Assembly (NCBI GenBank): GCA_025531455.1
Contig: JAMYHL010000022.1
Coordinates: 558,001 to 622,000, forward strand
Reading direction: 5' to 3'
DNA from: Apiotrichum sp. Y4204
Taxonomy: Eukaryota > Basidiomycota > Tremellomycetes > Trichosporonales > Trichosporonaceae
DNA: 64,000 nucleotides
In this document: positions 20,696 through 34,200 of the stretch, one piece after another
Position numbering within the stretch: the first letter of the stretch is position 1
How the letters are laid out: every line of letters begins with the position of its first letter
The notes under the pieces: generated by a model
Told to the model about the DNA's origin: nothing
Database searches by the model: none
Seen by the model: only the letters and a program-made list of their open reading frames with translations
Position numbers and translations under genes: made by a program

Positions 20696-23600
20696 CTACA
20701 GACACGACCAACCACCTCCGTCGCTCGTGAGCTCCAGCTTGCGCGCACACAGCGTAGGCACGCCGTGCTGCAGCCAGACGTTGCGGCGCAGCTCCTCCAT
20801 CCGGCCCCGGTGCAGGTATTGGCGGTGTCCACGGCTGACAGTTAGTCATGACGTTTTTTTTGTAACTGTTCCTACTCACCGGAGACTCGTTTCCAGCTCG
20901 CCAAACTGATCCAGGTATGGCATCGGCCCGAAGCTCCCGCTGCCAGCAAAGAGGTAGACAATAACCCAGCGCTTAATGTCCGCAAACATGCCAACAACGC
21001 CACCACATCTGCTGTCAGCAATGGAATATCTCATGCACTCACTCCCTCATGTGCAGGTTGCACTCGCCCTGCTCGCCCTCGCTGCAGCAGTCGCCCGCGA
21101 GACAGACGAGCTTGCCGCAGAAGAGACACAGCGCGGGGTAGCTGGGGCGTATTCCGCAGTTGTCGCACCGGCGGCCCGCAAAGCGAATGGCAGCGAGCTC
21201 GTACGCCTCGGGCAGACGCATCAGCTCGTATGTTCCCGGGTACTCGAGCGGAGGGAGGATGCGGCCCTGCATTGCCCACTGTGTGAGCCAGCGTGCAACA
21301 ATTGGCGTCTCGGTCGAGTTCGGGTTCGCAAGCGTCTCCCGCGGTAGGGGAATGCCAAGCAACGACATGAGACGGCTGTATTCGCTTCCAGTGGTGACAA
21401 TGTAGTCCGGGTTTGTGATCGGATATGCGTTGTTGATGGCATAGTAGACGATGGCGGCGCGACGCAGGAACGGGAGGGTGAAGCTGTAGAGAACCTTAGC
21501 GAGCACGTCGTCCGTGATGAGGCCAAGCACTGTCTCGATGTCGATGAACGGCCCCGCGTTGCGCAGCACTGATATCATCAGGGGACGGAAGTTGGCAAAC
21601 ATTGTCAGCGCATCCGCGAGACTCTCATCCTTTGGCGGCTCGGAGCGACGCTGGGGCTGCAGGGGCTGTTGGCGGCCAGCCATCGAGCGGCGGATGTACA
21701 CCGAGAGACCAAGCATGGTGCGCGTGAGCTCTGCATAGTAGCTCATCACAATCACCGACTGCAGGAGATCGGGTGCAATGGCGGCGGCCTCGACGACCAT
21801 GCCAAGGGGGAGGCGGAAGAGCAACGGCGAAGGCAGCGTCGCAGAACGGTACCAATCAGGAAGGAAACGCGCAAACAATCCAACGCGGAGCGGCGTGCGG
21901 TCCATCTTAGTCCCAAAGAACAGGTCGAGCTCCAACTGCAGCGTCCCGATCAAGTGCTTGATCAGCTTGAGTCCCGTTTCCGGCACCTGCTCGGCGACCG
22001 TCGCTCCAGGGGTCGCTATGCCGCGGTGTGTAATCTCGCACACGGCCACAGTGTAGCCGACCATGTCGTCGGCGAGGTACATGTGCGTCTTCTTGCCCCT
22101 GATGCGCTGGCTTTGTTCGCTCAACGGGCGGGTGAGCGACCGAATGCGTCCGACCATGCGGTGGATGTTCTTGTGCTGCTTGCGATACGTGGGATCCAAT
22201 GGGGGGCGTGCAAAGTCGCAGTCGGTGAACCACGGCACAAGCTCGCCCGTCTCAACGTGGTAGTCCCATATCTTGGCGGAATCTGAGACACGCAATAGGG
22301 ACTCTTCGGACACACCGCGGATACGTTCGCTCAAGGTCGGAGGCAGCCCGTCCGCAACCTTGCTCTTCGGCACTTGCTGTAATGGTGCCGATGTGCGGTC
22401 GAGAGGGATGAGCACGTTGCCGATGCTCTTGCACAAGGGACACATGTACTCGTGGCGCATGGCGTTCTCCGGTTGGTGTCGCTGAACCTGGGCGGCTTGG
22501 CGATTGCGGGTAAGCTCGTTGTACGAGTTGATGCACTGGTCGTGCATCAGGTGGTTGCATGCCGAGACGTAGACGCCAAAGCGGAGATTGGCTGACGGGT
22601 ACGCGTCGGTGCTGGTCGGCTCGCCAGATGTGCCCATACCGAAGCGGAGGTACCGCGTATCCCTATCGAGATCCGATGGTGCAAGCACAACTTCCTCAAA
22701 CCAGTCGCGATCAGTCACCGCATCACGCACAATCCGGCTCGGCTGCAAGAACGCGAGCATGCCGCCAGTTCGTCCAGGGTGCACCGCCTCCTGGCAGACG
22801 ATGCACGAGCCGTACGGTTCCGGCTTTTCCTCCTCCTCCTCATCTTCCATGTCTTCATCCTCCTTCTCGAGGAACTGCGCAAAGTCCACTTGCTGCTTAG
22901 CAAAACGCGCCTTGAGGGCCTTTTGGCGCGCCAGAGCCTGCGTCTTCGCGTCATTTGGTTTCCTGTCCTCGGCCTCCCGTAATGCCGCAAGACGCTGGTC
23001 CCGCTGGGCGCGGTACTCCACGGTGTAGTTTTCAGGGAGGTGCGCGACGATCCGCTCGAGGATATAGTCGACCTTTGGCTTGAATGGCTCGAAAGGGGGG
23101 TTGGTCTGCATAAACCACAAGTTCTGGAAGATGCTCATCGCCCCGCTTGATTCGATAATCTCGAGTGAACGAACCGCAAAGCCATCCGCGTCGGCGTCAA
23201 GCGCCATCATCGTGAGGTGGAGCGTGAGGTTCAGAAGGGCGTCCATGGACGGCATGTTATGACGCGACGGCTTGCCATCGCTGGTCGTTGCTCCTGGCCA
23301 CTCTTCATGCTGGGTGAGCTGCATGCAGTGAGCAAGCGACCAGTACACGAGACCAGAAACGACAGGCGTGGAAAGGAAATCAGCAAGCTGAGAGAACGGC
23401 AGCGGCTTGGCAGGGACCTGGATGGGAAGGGGTTTGATGACGGGATTAGGGTTTGAGGGATCGGCCTTCTTCGCACGCTGGAGGAGAATCTCAGCAGCCT
23501 CGCGCTGCTCGTTCCGGCTGTATTGACGCCAGTACAGGTCAACTTCACCGAACAGTTCCGGCTTGAGGGCATACGATCCAGTGGCGGTATCTGTCGGCGG

Positions 23601-26452
23601 ACGGAAATCTGCGACCTCCTCCAGGATCGGCACAAGACTACCCCGCTCATGCGACCGCTCGGGCAGCTTGCGCACAATCTCAGAGTACGAGAGATTGTTG
23701 AGGGCGAGGGCGTGGATGATATGTTTGCGGGTGATGGCATCCTGCGGCCAGGCGTTAACCATGGCAGTATCAGACACCAGGTAGATGATGAGCAGCAGCA
23801 GCTCCTCGTACATGGCTACACTGTCGCGCGGGTCCATGTCGTCCTCCCATACCAAAGGCGACATGACATCGAGCTTGAAGAAGTCGGACAGCATGAACCG
23901 GTCGATGAGAGTGATGACAAACTGCGCCTGGTCCATGATGCTCAGCCCAACCTGCAGGAGGTAGAACTCCTGGTCGATTGTAAACTCGCGCAGCCCAAGA
24001 TCGCGGTAGTGGTGGTACTGATGACGCATGGCGGCACCATTCTTAGCCCACAGTCCCAGTCGGATCTGTGCGAGAACGACATGTTCTGAGATCAGCGAGC
24101 ATCCCAAACTCCTAACCATGCAGACCTACTCTGTAACGGCCACTCGATAAGCAACAGTTCGCTCCTCTCCCTGTCGTTCGCTCCCTTTATGACCTGCTCC
24201 TCGATGAGCTCCTTGAAGGATGTCGTCCATCCACCCTCCTCATAGCACACCGAGCGAATGCACTTCACCATCTCGGCGAAAATGAGGTGCATGTAGTGGT
24301 GGAAGGAGAAGCCATTGATCCGGAAGATGTCGAGGTCGATGATGGTGTAATTTGAGCCGGGGATCAGCACATCCTTCACCTCAAAGAACGACGGATGCTG
24401 ATAAAAGCGCGGGTCCAGGATGGACGACGTCAGTGTCATGTCGTAGACAATCTTGCTGAGGACCGTGTGCAGTGCCTGGTGAAGCTGCTTTGGCGTGGCT
24501 GTACGGAATGCCTCGCCAAATTCGCGGGACAGTTTCGTGAGATCCGGAAGGACACTGATGCTCTTGACCCAGTCTATCTCATACTCGACGTGTTTTTCCA
24601 GCTCCCGGCGTTGGCTCTGGAGCCCCACAAACTTGTTGAGGAAGTTGAGCGTCCGCTTGAAGAGCTCCGAGTTGCCAATGAGCTGGGCCTTGACCTCTTT
24701 GTACTTGAGCAGCGCGCGGAGATGTGACAAGAGCGTGAGACCCTTCTTGCCACGGAATGCCGCAGACTCTATATCGAAGCGGACCGTCTCTTCTGGAATG
24801 GAATCATCGTTGTCGGCGCTTTTTGGTGGGGGTACCGCATAATACCTGAACGCCGTGTCGAGCACAGAGGTGAGCAGGTCGCTCTCCACTATCGCCGCCC
24901 CACATGCCGCACTGCGCCCAAGGAGCATGTACGACATGGAAAAGGTGAGACTCGAGTCATCCCTGTCCTGGTAGAGATAGTGCTCAAACGTATGCCCGTA
25001 GTTGAGCGAGTACCGGGATGCAAACTGCTGCTTGACGGCGGGGCTGAGAACGAATATTCCGGAGTATATCTCCCGCAGCTGCCATTTTGCGCGTCGCCAT
25101 AGCCGCACATCAAGACGCATGAGCCAGTCGAAGCGCATCGGCTGCGAGTCGACGTCAAAGTCGTTCAGCTCAGGCGAGAGGTCTGCGAGGTCGGGCGCCA
25201 GCGGTGTGCCCTGTGACGTCGGATATTCATCGGAGCGCGGCTGGAAGAGAGCCATAGCGACGTACTTGCGCACGAGGTCCTCTTCACCACATATCGTGAC
25301 CTTGCACATATCACTCAGCCACTGCAAGAGGAGCCCCACAACCTCCTCCTTGTAGACGTCGGCGGCGTTACGCAGCGTCACACCAATGTCAATCTGCTGG
25401 AGCATGGATGCGGTGTGAAAGGCGACAGTATCGAGGTGGGTCACGATCAACACCTTGCGGCCCTGGGAGTGAGCTTCGCCCCAACGTCACACTCACCACC
25501 TCGTCCATTTCCTTGGCGTACTTCTCCGCCGTTGCCTCGGTAACGCCAAGGGCGTCGCGAAACTGCCGAGTGACCTCTTTCAACACATGCTTGTCGTCTG
25601 CCCAGCCGGTGACGGCCCATGGTCCCCGTCCGCGGCGGTCCTCGGGTTCTCCTGATGGTCCATTTCCCTGGGCCATCTCCTGGCGTGTTTCTGGAAGCTT
25701 GCCAAACTCGGTCGGCAGCGGCGAGTGCTGCAAGACAGATATGATAAACTCGAGGACGGTCACAATGGTGTCGAATAGTCTCTGGGAGAGCGCAGACGGC
25801 ACCTCGACGTCGGGTGGCGGGTGCTCGCCCTCCGCAAGTGGCGGGTGGTGTGCGCATCCGAGATGCCCGTTATTGCGCCACGCTGACGAGTCACCACAGT
25901 CGCACACAGCCGCAAACGTATATGAGAGACCGAAGAGCACCTCGTGTCCCTCGTGGCTCCCAGCCTGAAAGCAGTCGACACAAAGGACGCAGGACGAGTC
26001 GTTTGCACAGGTTCTTCCCATCAGCTACCACGGACCGTATCCGCCACTCACTTGCAAATATACGTCCTGTCGAAGCGCTGTAGAACCTTGCCACACACTG
26101 CGCCAGGTTTTGGTTTCCTTCCTGGTCTTCCGGCCCGACGATTCCGTTCCTCGGCCGCGCGCTGGACATCGAGCAGCGACCATACGCGCTCAGGCCCAAA
26201 CCCTTCCGTGTTGGCGACGCGCCACTCCTCGAGATTGTCCCATGATGGGATAGAGCTACTGCTTGATCCGGCGGCGTTCTGCGAATCGGGGAGGAACGCG
26301 GCGCGCCACTCGGGACGGCCAAGAATGATGCTGTACAGCTGTCGGGCGATTGCCGCGCGCTGGAGCGGCTCGAGCTCCGTGTTCTCGCCATGCATGTGCC
26401 CGTTGGTGAGGAGCTCCCACAGCTGGGTCTGCTGCTGGCGACTTGTGGCCAT
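20696..26452 (-). CDS. UBR1: E3 ubiquitin ligase Ubr1 (N-recognin)
   Basis: Cytosolic E3 ligase of the N-degron pathway; binds proteins with basic or bulky N-terminal residues and ubiquitinates them with Rad6. The start MATSRQQQTQLW lies in an excellent context (CCACCATGG); another in-frame ATG is at 26557. The UBR box is split by intron 1: CGKVLQRFDRTYIC, then TCANDSSCVLCVDCF, HEGHEV, CDCGDSSAW and GCAHH supply the zinc ligands. ClpS-like and helical regions follow, then a RING-H2-type domain (CIVCQEAV ... CNHLMHDQCI ... YMCPLCKSIGN), and the cap with CDNCG, LCLFCGKLVC and CNLHMRE, where the final Cys-Gly is restored by splicing to the next exon (GVVGMFADIKRW, PYLDQFGELETSLR). The last exon ends GGGWSCL. 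About 1,850 residues, normal for fungi. Confidence 0.93.
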
Positions 26453-27043
26453 GGTGGCGGGAGACAGTGTGGGCTGCACCCCGCGGGTTGGCAGCGCCGA
26501 GCTGGTGTGGGGCAGTAGGAGCGGGGCGCCGGTGTTCAATGGCGGGGGCAAGGACAAGACACTATACCTGCTCGCGTAGGGTGATGTCGCGTGTGGTCAG
26601 GTCCGAGTATCCCCTTTGTTGTTTGTTGTTCGTTACAAGGGAAAGAGGCCCAGTCGTTATCTATGTCTTTAGGTGGGGTATGTTGTTGCAATGCCAATAG
26701 AGAGTGCAGCGTGCTTGCGAATGGAGAAGGAGGAGGTAGTGTTGACGATGATGATGATGATGATGAATGGCTGGTGGATGGTGATGGACCAAGAGAACAG
26801 CCACCAGATGCTGCTGGTTCATCCTACTGGTGCCAAGGGGAGTGTGCATGCACGCTAGCTCTCCCACACACATGTCATCGCCGCCGAGTGCGTCACAGCC
26901 GGCGAAATATTTACACGTCATTTTACAATCCCTCATCACACATCCCCCATCCAGCATACCAGGCCGCCGGAATGACGTTGCAGCAGCCCTCGAGAATACA
27001 TCTCTCGATTTCTGTCGACGCGTTCCCTCATCACCTACACACA
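26453..27043. promoter_or_regulatory. divergent intergenic region between UBR1 and TRS33
   Basis: Shared upstream region of two divergent genes. It includes a GAT microsatellite at about 26747-26768. No core promoter element is clear. Confidence 0.4.
26747..26768. repeat. GAT trinucleotide microsatellite
   Basis: Seven or so consecutive GAT units in the UBR1/TRS33 divergent promoter region, with a shorter TGG/ATG-rich continuation. Confidence 0.8.
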
Positions 27044-27987
27044 ATGTCCCGCCCCCTCTCCTCCGCAACGACGCCGCACGCCCCTATCTCGCCAATAGCC
27101 CCGCCGGCAGTACACGCGATGGCGGCGCCGGCGCCGCCGCTCGTCGACGCGAGTCTGCCGGGCTACATTGTTCCGGCGGCGATGAGGGCGCTCGCGGAGA
27201 GCACGGCGGCGGCGGTCGCGCGCCGGCTCGAGATGCAGCGCGAGGCAGAGGGCGGGGAGGAGGACGAGGAAGAAGTGAGACGGCGTATAGAGGAGGGCGT
27301 TGCGGAGCGCCTGGAGAGGATGGGGCTCATGGTCGGCGGATATGTTGCCGAGAAGTGAGTAACGCGGTGTCTCCGCCATTCACACTGTTGTCGAGGTGTA
27401 TCATCAACAGGACTGACCCCAGACTCACGCTCGCGCGCCCACCGCTAGCGACACACCTCGACATTATCAAGTTCATCTGCAAGGACCTGTTCCTGTACGT
27501 GTACGGCAAGCAGATTGACAATTTGCGGACAAACCACCGCGTGAGTGGGAGGATAGCTGAAGCTGAGAGCTCGGGAACCAGCTACAGCTGAGGAGTCTCA
27601 CCAAGTATTACCGCTAACGACAGGGCATCTTCGTTCTTCAGACCAACGTCTTTCCGCCACTTGCTGGCCTGTCCTCGTGTCGCGGCGCAGCGGCTGACCT
27701 GGAGAGCGCGCGGGCACACCTCGTCTTCCCGCAGGCGCTGCTCCAGGGCGCGCTTGTGCGGCTCGGAATGCAGGCGACCGTTACCGCCGAGACGGCCAGT
27801 CTGCCGCAGTGTGAGTCAGCGGTGCTACGTCTGGGGCAAGAGTGGAGCTAAAGGACGAGGAGATGTTCCCAAGCCTTAGTCTTTCTATACCTTGCTGACA
27901 ACAGGCACATTCCAGATCCGCACCGCTGTCAAGTCTGCGCCGCCCGCGCGGCCGGACTCGCTTGTAGGCGGCGTATCGCTTGGATAG
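27044..27987 (+). CDS. TRS33: TRAPP complex subunit Trs33 (TRAPPC6)
   Basis: Core subunit of the TRAPP tethering and Rab-GEF complexes in ER-Golgi and intra-Golgi traffic. Four exons (27044-27354, 27423-27540, 27624-27810, 27905-27987) join to 232 residues. The N-terminal 80 residues are Pro/Ala-rich and extend beyond the family core. The Bet3-like fold follows: MQREAEGGEEDEEEVRRRIE, LDIIKFICKDLFLYVYGKQI, then DNLRTNHRGIFVLQTNVFPPL, HLVFPQALLQGALVRLGM, ATVTAETASLPQC and TFQIRTAV. These blocks match Trs33/TRAPPC6 better than Bet3 or Trs31. Each exon junction preserves frame and falls within conserved blocks. Confidence 0.9.
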
Positions 27988-28466
27988 GTTGCGGAGAGTC
28001 GAGATTTCTATGTACTGTATGCACACTGGCACGTTAATGGCGATTATTTCGAGACCAAACGGCGCTCTTCTGGCCAAGGTTGATTCAACTGATTTGCATC
28101 ACAACAGCTTCCCATAAATGCAGCGCGTCACATCGGCAGCACTTCATACTCGCATACAATCGACGGCGCGCACAAGTGCACGCCCCGACTCCCTCTATCG
28201 TACAGTACACGTCATTCTCCGTCTACTGGTCTGTAACTAACCATTAAGCGCGAGAAAAGAGGATGAGAAAGGGGAACCTATATTGAAGGAACGAACAGAA
28301 TGGTTTCTTAGGTGTTTAGGCTCTTGCGTCTGTCGCTGCAGACCACCGCGGGCGGCTGCTTGAGATGTATAATAAAACGGGAAAGAAAAAGAAAATAAGG
28401 CAAGTCTTGGATTCTACGCTCTGTGCTCGTTTGTTGTTTTCCGCTTGTTCCCCAATCGGGCTGTAT
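27988..28466. other. convergent 3' flanks of TRS33 and PSP1-family gene
   Basis: No coding-like frame. AT-richer toward 28360-28400 with AATAAAA at 28371, a plausible polyadenylation signal for TRS33. Confidence 0.45.
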
Positions 28467-31272
28467 TTATCCACGGGGGTCGTCCTTCGGCACCATGGAC
28501 ATCCAGATGCGAGACTGTAACGTTAGAGTTGTTCGTCGTCGTCGTCAGCAGCTGCTCACCTTGAAGATTCGGAAGTTCTCCTTTGTCAACTCGCGGAAGT
28601 CGACACGCTTGTCCGCCTTGAAGTAGAATGTCAACTTGCGGCGGTCCCACTGGTACTCCGCGTCGACAATCTGCATGGGCAGACCACGCTGCATGACCTT
28701 CTCGCGGCAGATCATCATCGCATCATACTCCTCTTTAAGTTTCTCCATCATGCGGCTGGCGGTTAGCTTTGAAACAGCTTGTTGATAGGACATCATTTTG
28801 GTACTCACGCCTGCTCCTCAGGTCCGCCACTAGACTTTGTAAAGATACGTTTAGGCATGATTTCCTTGGCAAGGGGGCCCCGTGCGCCAATGCCGCTGCC
28901 GCCCATGTCCATCTGGCTGCCACTCGGACCAACACCAGAGAGAAGCGTGTTCAGGTCGGCGCCGGTGAAGTCGAGCGCGCCGGGCGCAGGGGGACGAGGC
29001 TGCTGCTGGCTGCCATTGCGTGTGTGCGACGGCGTCGCAGGAGTGGGGGCTGACGACGACGTCGCAGCGGCTGTCATCGCCATGCCAGGGGGCTGGTGCT
29101 GAGAAGCACCAGAGAGCAGGGCCGCAGTAGCTTGGCGCTCCTGCCACTCACGCACCTCCACAGGGGTGAGTTGGTCGAACACAACTGTGCCGAGGTCCGA
29201 GCCACGGTCTGCCTCGACGATAACACGGTCACCGTTCGAAATGAGCAGTGTCGGGTCAGGACAGTAGAAAACGTCGCGACGACCAGCCTTGAAGGTCACA
29301 ATGTAAAGGGGTGTCGTCGGGGGTAAGGATGCAAGAGGAATACCCTTGCCCAGGTCAGCCAGCGACAACGACGAAAACGACGAAGGCGACGCCTGGGCCG
29401 CAGCTGGCGGCGGGGTGGCGTAGAAGTTTTGGCCGCCGAATCCACCAGGTTGCAAACCGGGGCCAGGTGGGACCTGAGAGCCAGGGTATGATGGCCCAAA
29501 GCCAAGGCCCATACCGCCAAAGCCAGCACCGTTTTGGAACTGTGGACGACCAGGCGATGGATGCGGACCACCACCACCAAAGTAAGCGAATCCGCCAGCG
29601 TTCACAGGAGGGCGACCAAACGCCGCGGCACCAGGGGCACCAAGCGGGGGAGGGGGGGCGCTGAACGGGCCGCGGAATCCAGGCGACGCTGGGCCAGCGA
29701 AGCGATTGTCGTAGCCCACACTGCCAATGGGGGGCAAGCCAGCGGAAGGAGGGGCGCGGACAGGCGCCCCGACAGGGTTCTGCCGGTCAGGAGGGCTGCC
29801 ACCGGTGGCGGCGGCAGAGAAGGACGCCCGCGAGCGTGTATCAAAACTGCCAAACCTTCCCCGGTCCTGCTTCTCAGCGGCGGGCGACGAGCCAAAGAGC
29901 GTCTCTGTGGACGGGACATTGCCGCGAAGAGAACGGGATGCTTCAGTAGGGGAGAAGACCGGAAGGCTGGAAGCAATGTTGTCCTTGTCGGGGCGTTTTG
30001 AGTCATCCACGGACAGGTTGAGGGCATTGTCAAAGCGGTCTGGAAGTAGCTCGTCGTCGGTAAAGCCGAGCGCCCCTACGCCCCGACGTCCACCACCCAT
30101 GCTGGACATGCCTTGAACCACAGAATCGTTGTAGCTAAAGCCACGACGGGGCCCGCCTACAACAGACACCGAGTGGCGGCGGCTGGAGGTACCGGAACGA
30201 CCACCATTTGCTGCATCGTCGAACCCACCTACGACGGACGAGTAGGTGGGCTGGGAGCCGAGCGCATTGGCGACCGATGTTGTGAGGGCAGTTGTAGTAG
30301 GCGAACCCCATGCACGGGAGCGGAAGGTAGCCTCCTGTGGAGTGCGGAAGCTGCTCGCGATACCTGACGACTTGTTGCGGGAAGGTGCATTCTCCTCGTC
30401 GAAAAAGTTGCGGCCACCGCTCGTGAAGGGAGACATGTTGCTGCCGTCGTTCTGCCAGGACTCGTCGAAACGCGAGTACTCGAATGTTGACAGTGGCATA
30501 ATGCGATCAGGGCGCGCACCCGTGGCCATCGATTGCGAGCGCGAGCGCGAGACGTTCGCAGGCGCGACAGGAGGCGAGTACTGGCCACTGGGGTGCAGGT
30601 GGCTCTGAGGCATCGATGGTGAAGTTGATGGTGACGAAGATGGAGAGAATGTCGGAAACGCTGAAGGGGAGGCCGGTCTCGACGACGGGCGCTCCTCGAG
30701 GTGCGACGACAGAGCCCTAACGAGAGATGAAGGCTGTAGAGGTCAGCTTGTTCTGCGTTCCGCATGCAGCCAAAACATGCGCTAGCGGTATTTCATCGCT
30801 CCCTCGTGACTGCCGAGTAACCCACCTTTTGATCCAGCTTGTCCGCCACGGAAAAACTACTCGCACGCGTCGGAGGTGCGACCCCCGTGCTACCAGCGCT
30901 CGAGCTGAATCGGCCACTGGTGGGTGTGCGCGACCCACCAATGACGCCGTATTCACCGCTATTCATACCAGGGCTGCCGCGGCCAGAAGCGGGGGATGAG
31001 TTTGGCAGGCGATCGCCGCCAGGGGGTTGGCTGGTCGCGCGCCCTTTGACAGACGCCAGATAGGGATTGGATACTGTAAACGATCGGACTGGCGATGGAC
31101 GATATGCGGTAGTGGCGGCTGGTGGAGAGGGAGTCGCTGCCGGAATGGGAGTTGGAGCGGCACTCGTATTGTCACCATTTCCGGGTGCACCAGTGGCAGC
31201 CGCGACATTACCAGGGCTCCTAACAACGCCAGGCCCGCCGCTGCGGGATTGTTGAACTGCCGCTTCGGCCAT
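28467..31272 (-). CDS. PSP1 C-terminal domain protein
   Basis: Fungal relative of yeast Psp1, a low-complexity cytoplasmic protein found as a suppressor of DNA polymerase alpha mutations and linked to RNA granules. From M at 31272 the protein is Ser/Pro/Gly-rich and disordered over most of its length (NPYLASVKG, SFSYNDS-like patches, then a long Gly/Pro/Phe-rich tract with GGFGGQNFYA). The folded part begins with PLYIVTFKAGRRDVFYCPDP, then SNGDRVIVEADRGSDLGTVV and, after a disordered insert, KEIMPKRIFTKS, MMEKLKEEYDAMMICREKV, QMQIVDAEYQWDRRKLTFYF and KADKRVDFRELTKENFRIFK, which is the PSP1 C-terminal domain. The last exon encodes SRIWMSMV and ends DDPRG. The insert between the two halves of the domain is unusual. 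Function in this organism is unknown. Confidence 0.85.
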
Positions 31273-34200
31273 GGGATATGACTATACCCACGAGCTAGGC
31301 GACAGAACGAAACAGAGGTCGGCCGAGGAGGAATGCGACCCTTGCACTGGACGAGTTGAACAGAGCGTGGATGTAAGTGTGGAGGGGGAACCAAGAGCGG
31401 GTATCAACGAGTTGTGACGTGTTGTTGATGAGATGGATGGTCCTAGATGTGTCAGAAGGTGAAAGAGAAGCAGAGAGTGAATGTTTTGGTGAGAGGTGGG
31501 ATGTGGATGGGGACGGGATTGGATGTGATGGTGTGGATGGATGGATGATGATGATGGTGTTGGTGGTGAGTGGGAGTGGGATATGATGAGCGGCACGCGC
31601 GGGGGGGGACGAGCGGCGCTCCTGCTCAGTTGGGGGAGAGAGAGTAAGGACAGTGGGGGAGGGGGGGGGGGGCAAATGGGGATTCAAATGGGGAGCACGG
31701 CCATAATCCCCAATTCCTAATGCACAAACCCAACAGTGTCATTACTGGAAAAACTTGGGGAGAATTAAATAGGATGCCGGAAAAAATCTCATTAGAAAGT
31801 GGAAAAGAATGATAACAACCTCGCAGCCACTATTGTAAACTCTGGTGTATCTCGTCTGGTGTATCTCTGTGTCACCCTCGCCACACTCTGCAGTCAAGGC
31901 CCTGGCGCCCTGTAGAGCTGCAGATGAGGCAGACACAGCCGCAAGACATGAACACAGCCGCAACAATGACCTCTTCAAACTCCGACCTGAAGTCATCCAC
32001 TGCGCATCTCACTCTGGCGTGAATGGGTGAACAACTCATCTCCGTCATCTAACGGATCACAAGAGTTGGAGTGCGGAGGCAAAAGACAAAAACGGGTTAA
32101 AACGACCCCAAATAGGAAGGACGATCGGGGTTGTCCCCGCTGCCGCTGTGTGAGACTCGGTGAGCCCCGCAATACCTATAGTGGCAGGATCAGGGGCACG
32201 GGGGCCCGGAAGCACACACACGCGGCAACGGCCACAGCCGCACCGTCACCATCCTTGATCGACAGAGCCAACATCTTCAACAACCCGCTTGCGATGCACA
32301 AACACGGCATGCAGATATGCAGACTCACCTCTAGCTAAGTGCGCTGCAGGACGGCCTTACAATGCTTAAATGGGTAGGGAAGGGGCACCAGCTGCCGCAC
32401 CGTTGCAGGGATGGTATTATACCAGCTGAAGTGGAGGAATCAATCCTTGACGGACAATGCGCGTGGCCAGTCAGATACAGATAGGTTCGCTCGATGATGT
32501 GCAGGAAGCTTGTGCCAAAAAGTGCGCGCAGAACGCTGGATGGATGGGAATTCGTGGAGGGAAGTGGGGTAGAGACGGATGACGGCGAGGAGCGCGAGGA
32601 GACGAATACGGCCTGAGGCACAGGTGTCTATGGCGTGGCGAACCGGTGTCAGAGAGTTAGGAACCCTGCCATGCACGCCACGGATGTGCGCTGAGAGAGA
32701 TTGTAACCGGATGTGTTATGGGTGGTGACGTCTAGACTATTCTAAATGGTGTGGAGAAGGGACGGATTGAAGTGGGAAGGAAGGAGCGTGGGACCGGGGG
32801 TGAAGAAGGTGTCCGGAGTGGACAGACTGGTGGTGGCAACAACGATCCACACGAGGATGGAGATGAGATAAATCTAGATGTATGTCTTTGCTGCACTACA
32901 GCTAACCGTGGCGTAGTGGGTTCCAGTGACGGCGGCGAGAGGCTAAATGCCGCAGGTCTGTATTCAAGTACTCATACACACACTCTGCGGTGCACCTGTG
33001 CACCAGGCCACCAGGCCCACTCGCCACTTTTATGATGTCAACTACTTGGGGCCCAGAGTCACCAAGGAATGAGAGACACATACAGATCCACATCTCCCAG
33101 AGGCCCAGAGACTACGGCAGCACGGCACGGCAAGTCCACAATGTCCAGCGATCCAGCGAGCCCGACCTCCAGTCTACCACACCAAGCATACCCCGTGTCT
33201 TCCGCAACCCAACACCGAGGTATCCACCGGGCGTTGGCGCAGTTCTCCGCGTGCTGCAACCCTGCAGAACGTTGGCCCTGACCAGCATCTACAGATGGTT
33301 GCGCTGGAATCTCACCCAACATGCATTTCTGGCGCGGCGTCCTAGACTCTGCATCGCGGATTGCTGACCGTGGTGGTAGAGAAGCGCTGAGCTGCAGAGC
33401 GCAGGGCGGACAGACAACATGTGGACGCCCAGGGCCACAACGCCCTGTACACCCCAAAGGCCGAGGCGGAAATCGCGGCAAAGCTCATATAGCGTGTTTT
33501 TGCGCGCAGGTGCTTGCTTGGGCACGGTACCATGATCCGGCACGGAACGCAGGTCAGGTGGTACAAGCCGCCTCAGTGCAATCGGGCAGCAAGCACCTTT
33601 TGTACCCGTGCTTGCCTAGCTGGACAAAGCCTATCTCCCGCGGCATCTCGTTGGCAAACGTAACGGTCAGCGACCAGAACAACTGCAGGTCACGAGAACG
33701 CGAGGAGCAAAACATTGGGTCCTTGTGCAAATAAGATTCATGGAGGGATCAAATCGTCATGATCTTGCGGCGCGCAGACGCGAAAGCGACTGAGCAGAGG
33801 ACCGGCGGAATGTCGACGCAATGACCGAGGTATTTGCTGTGGAGAATTGGAAACATATGCAGACCACCTATGGTGAAGAACAATGTTCTGCAAAGTAGGA
33901 TGCTGTGCGCATTGGTAACTGGCTGGGAGAAGACAGTGTCGGTGAGCTGCAAGAACATCAAAGCCCAACACCGATCTTTGATCCGAGCTGGCTGGAGTAA
34001 CGCTAATCTGCTGTCTTTGGTCGTTGGAGATCGCGATACTCACATCGCAGGGTGCAAATGCTTGATTATCTATCCTGTCAGGCCTGTCATTTGCTAGCTT
34101 TATGAATCTATGATCATCAGCAAAGCAAATCAGCATTGAGCACGCGGATATCGCAAGATCAACATATGCTGCTCCTGTCGCGCCTGTCGAGTTCTCCTAG

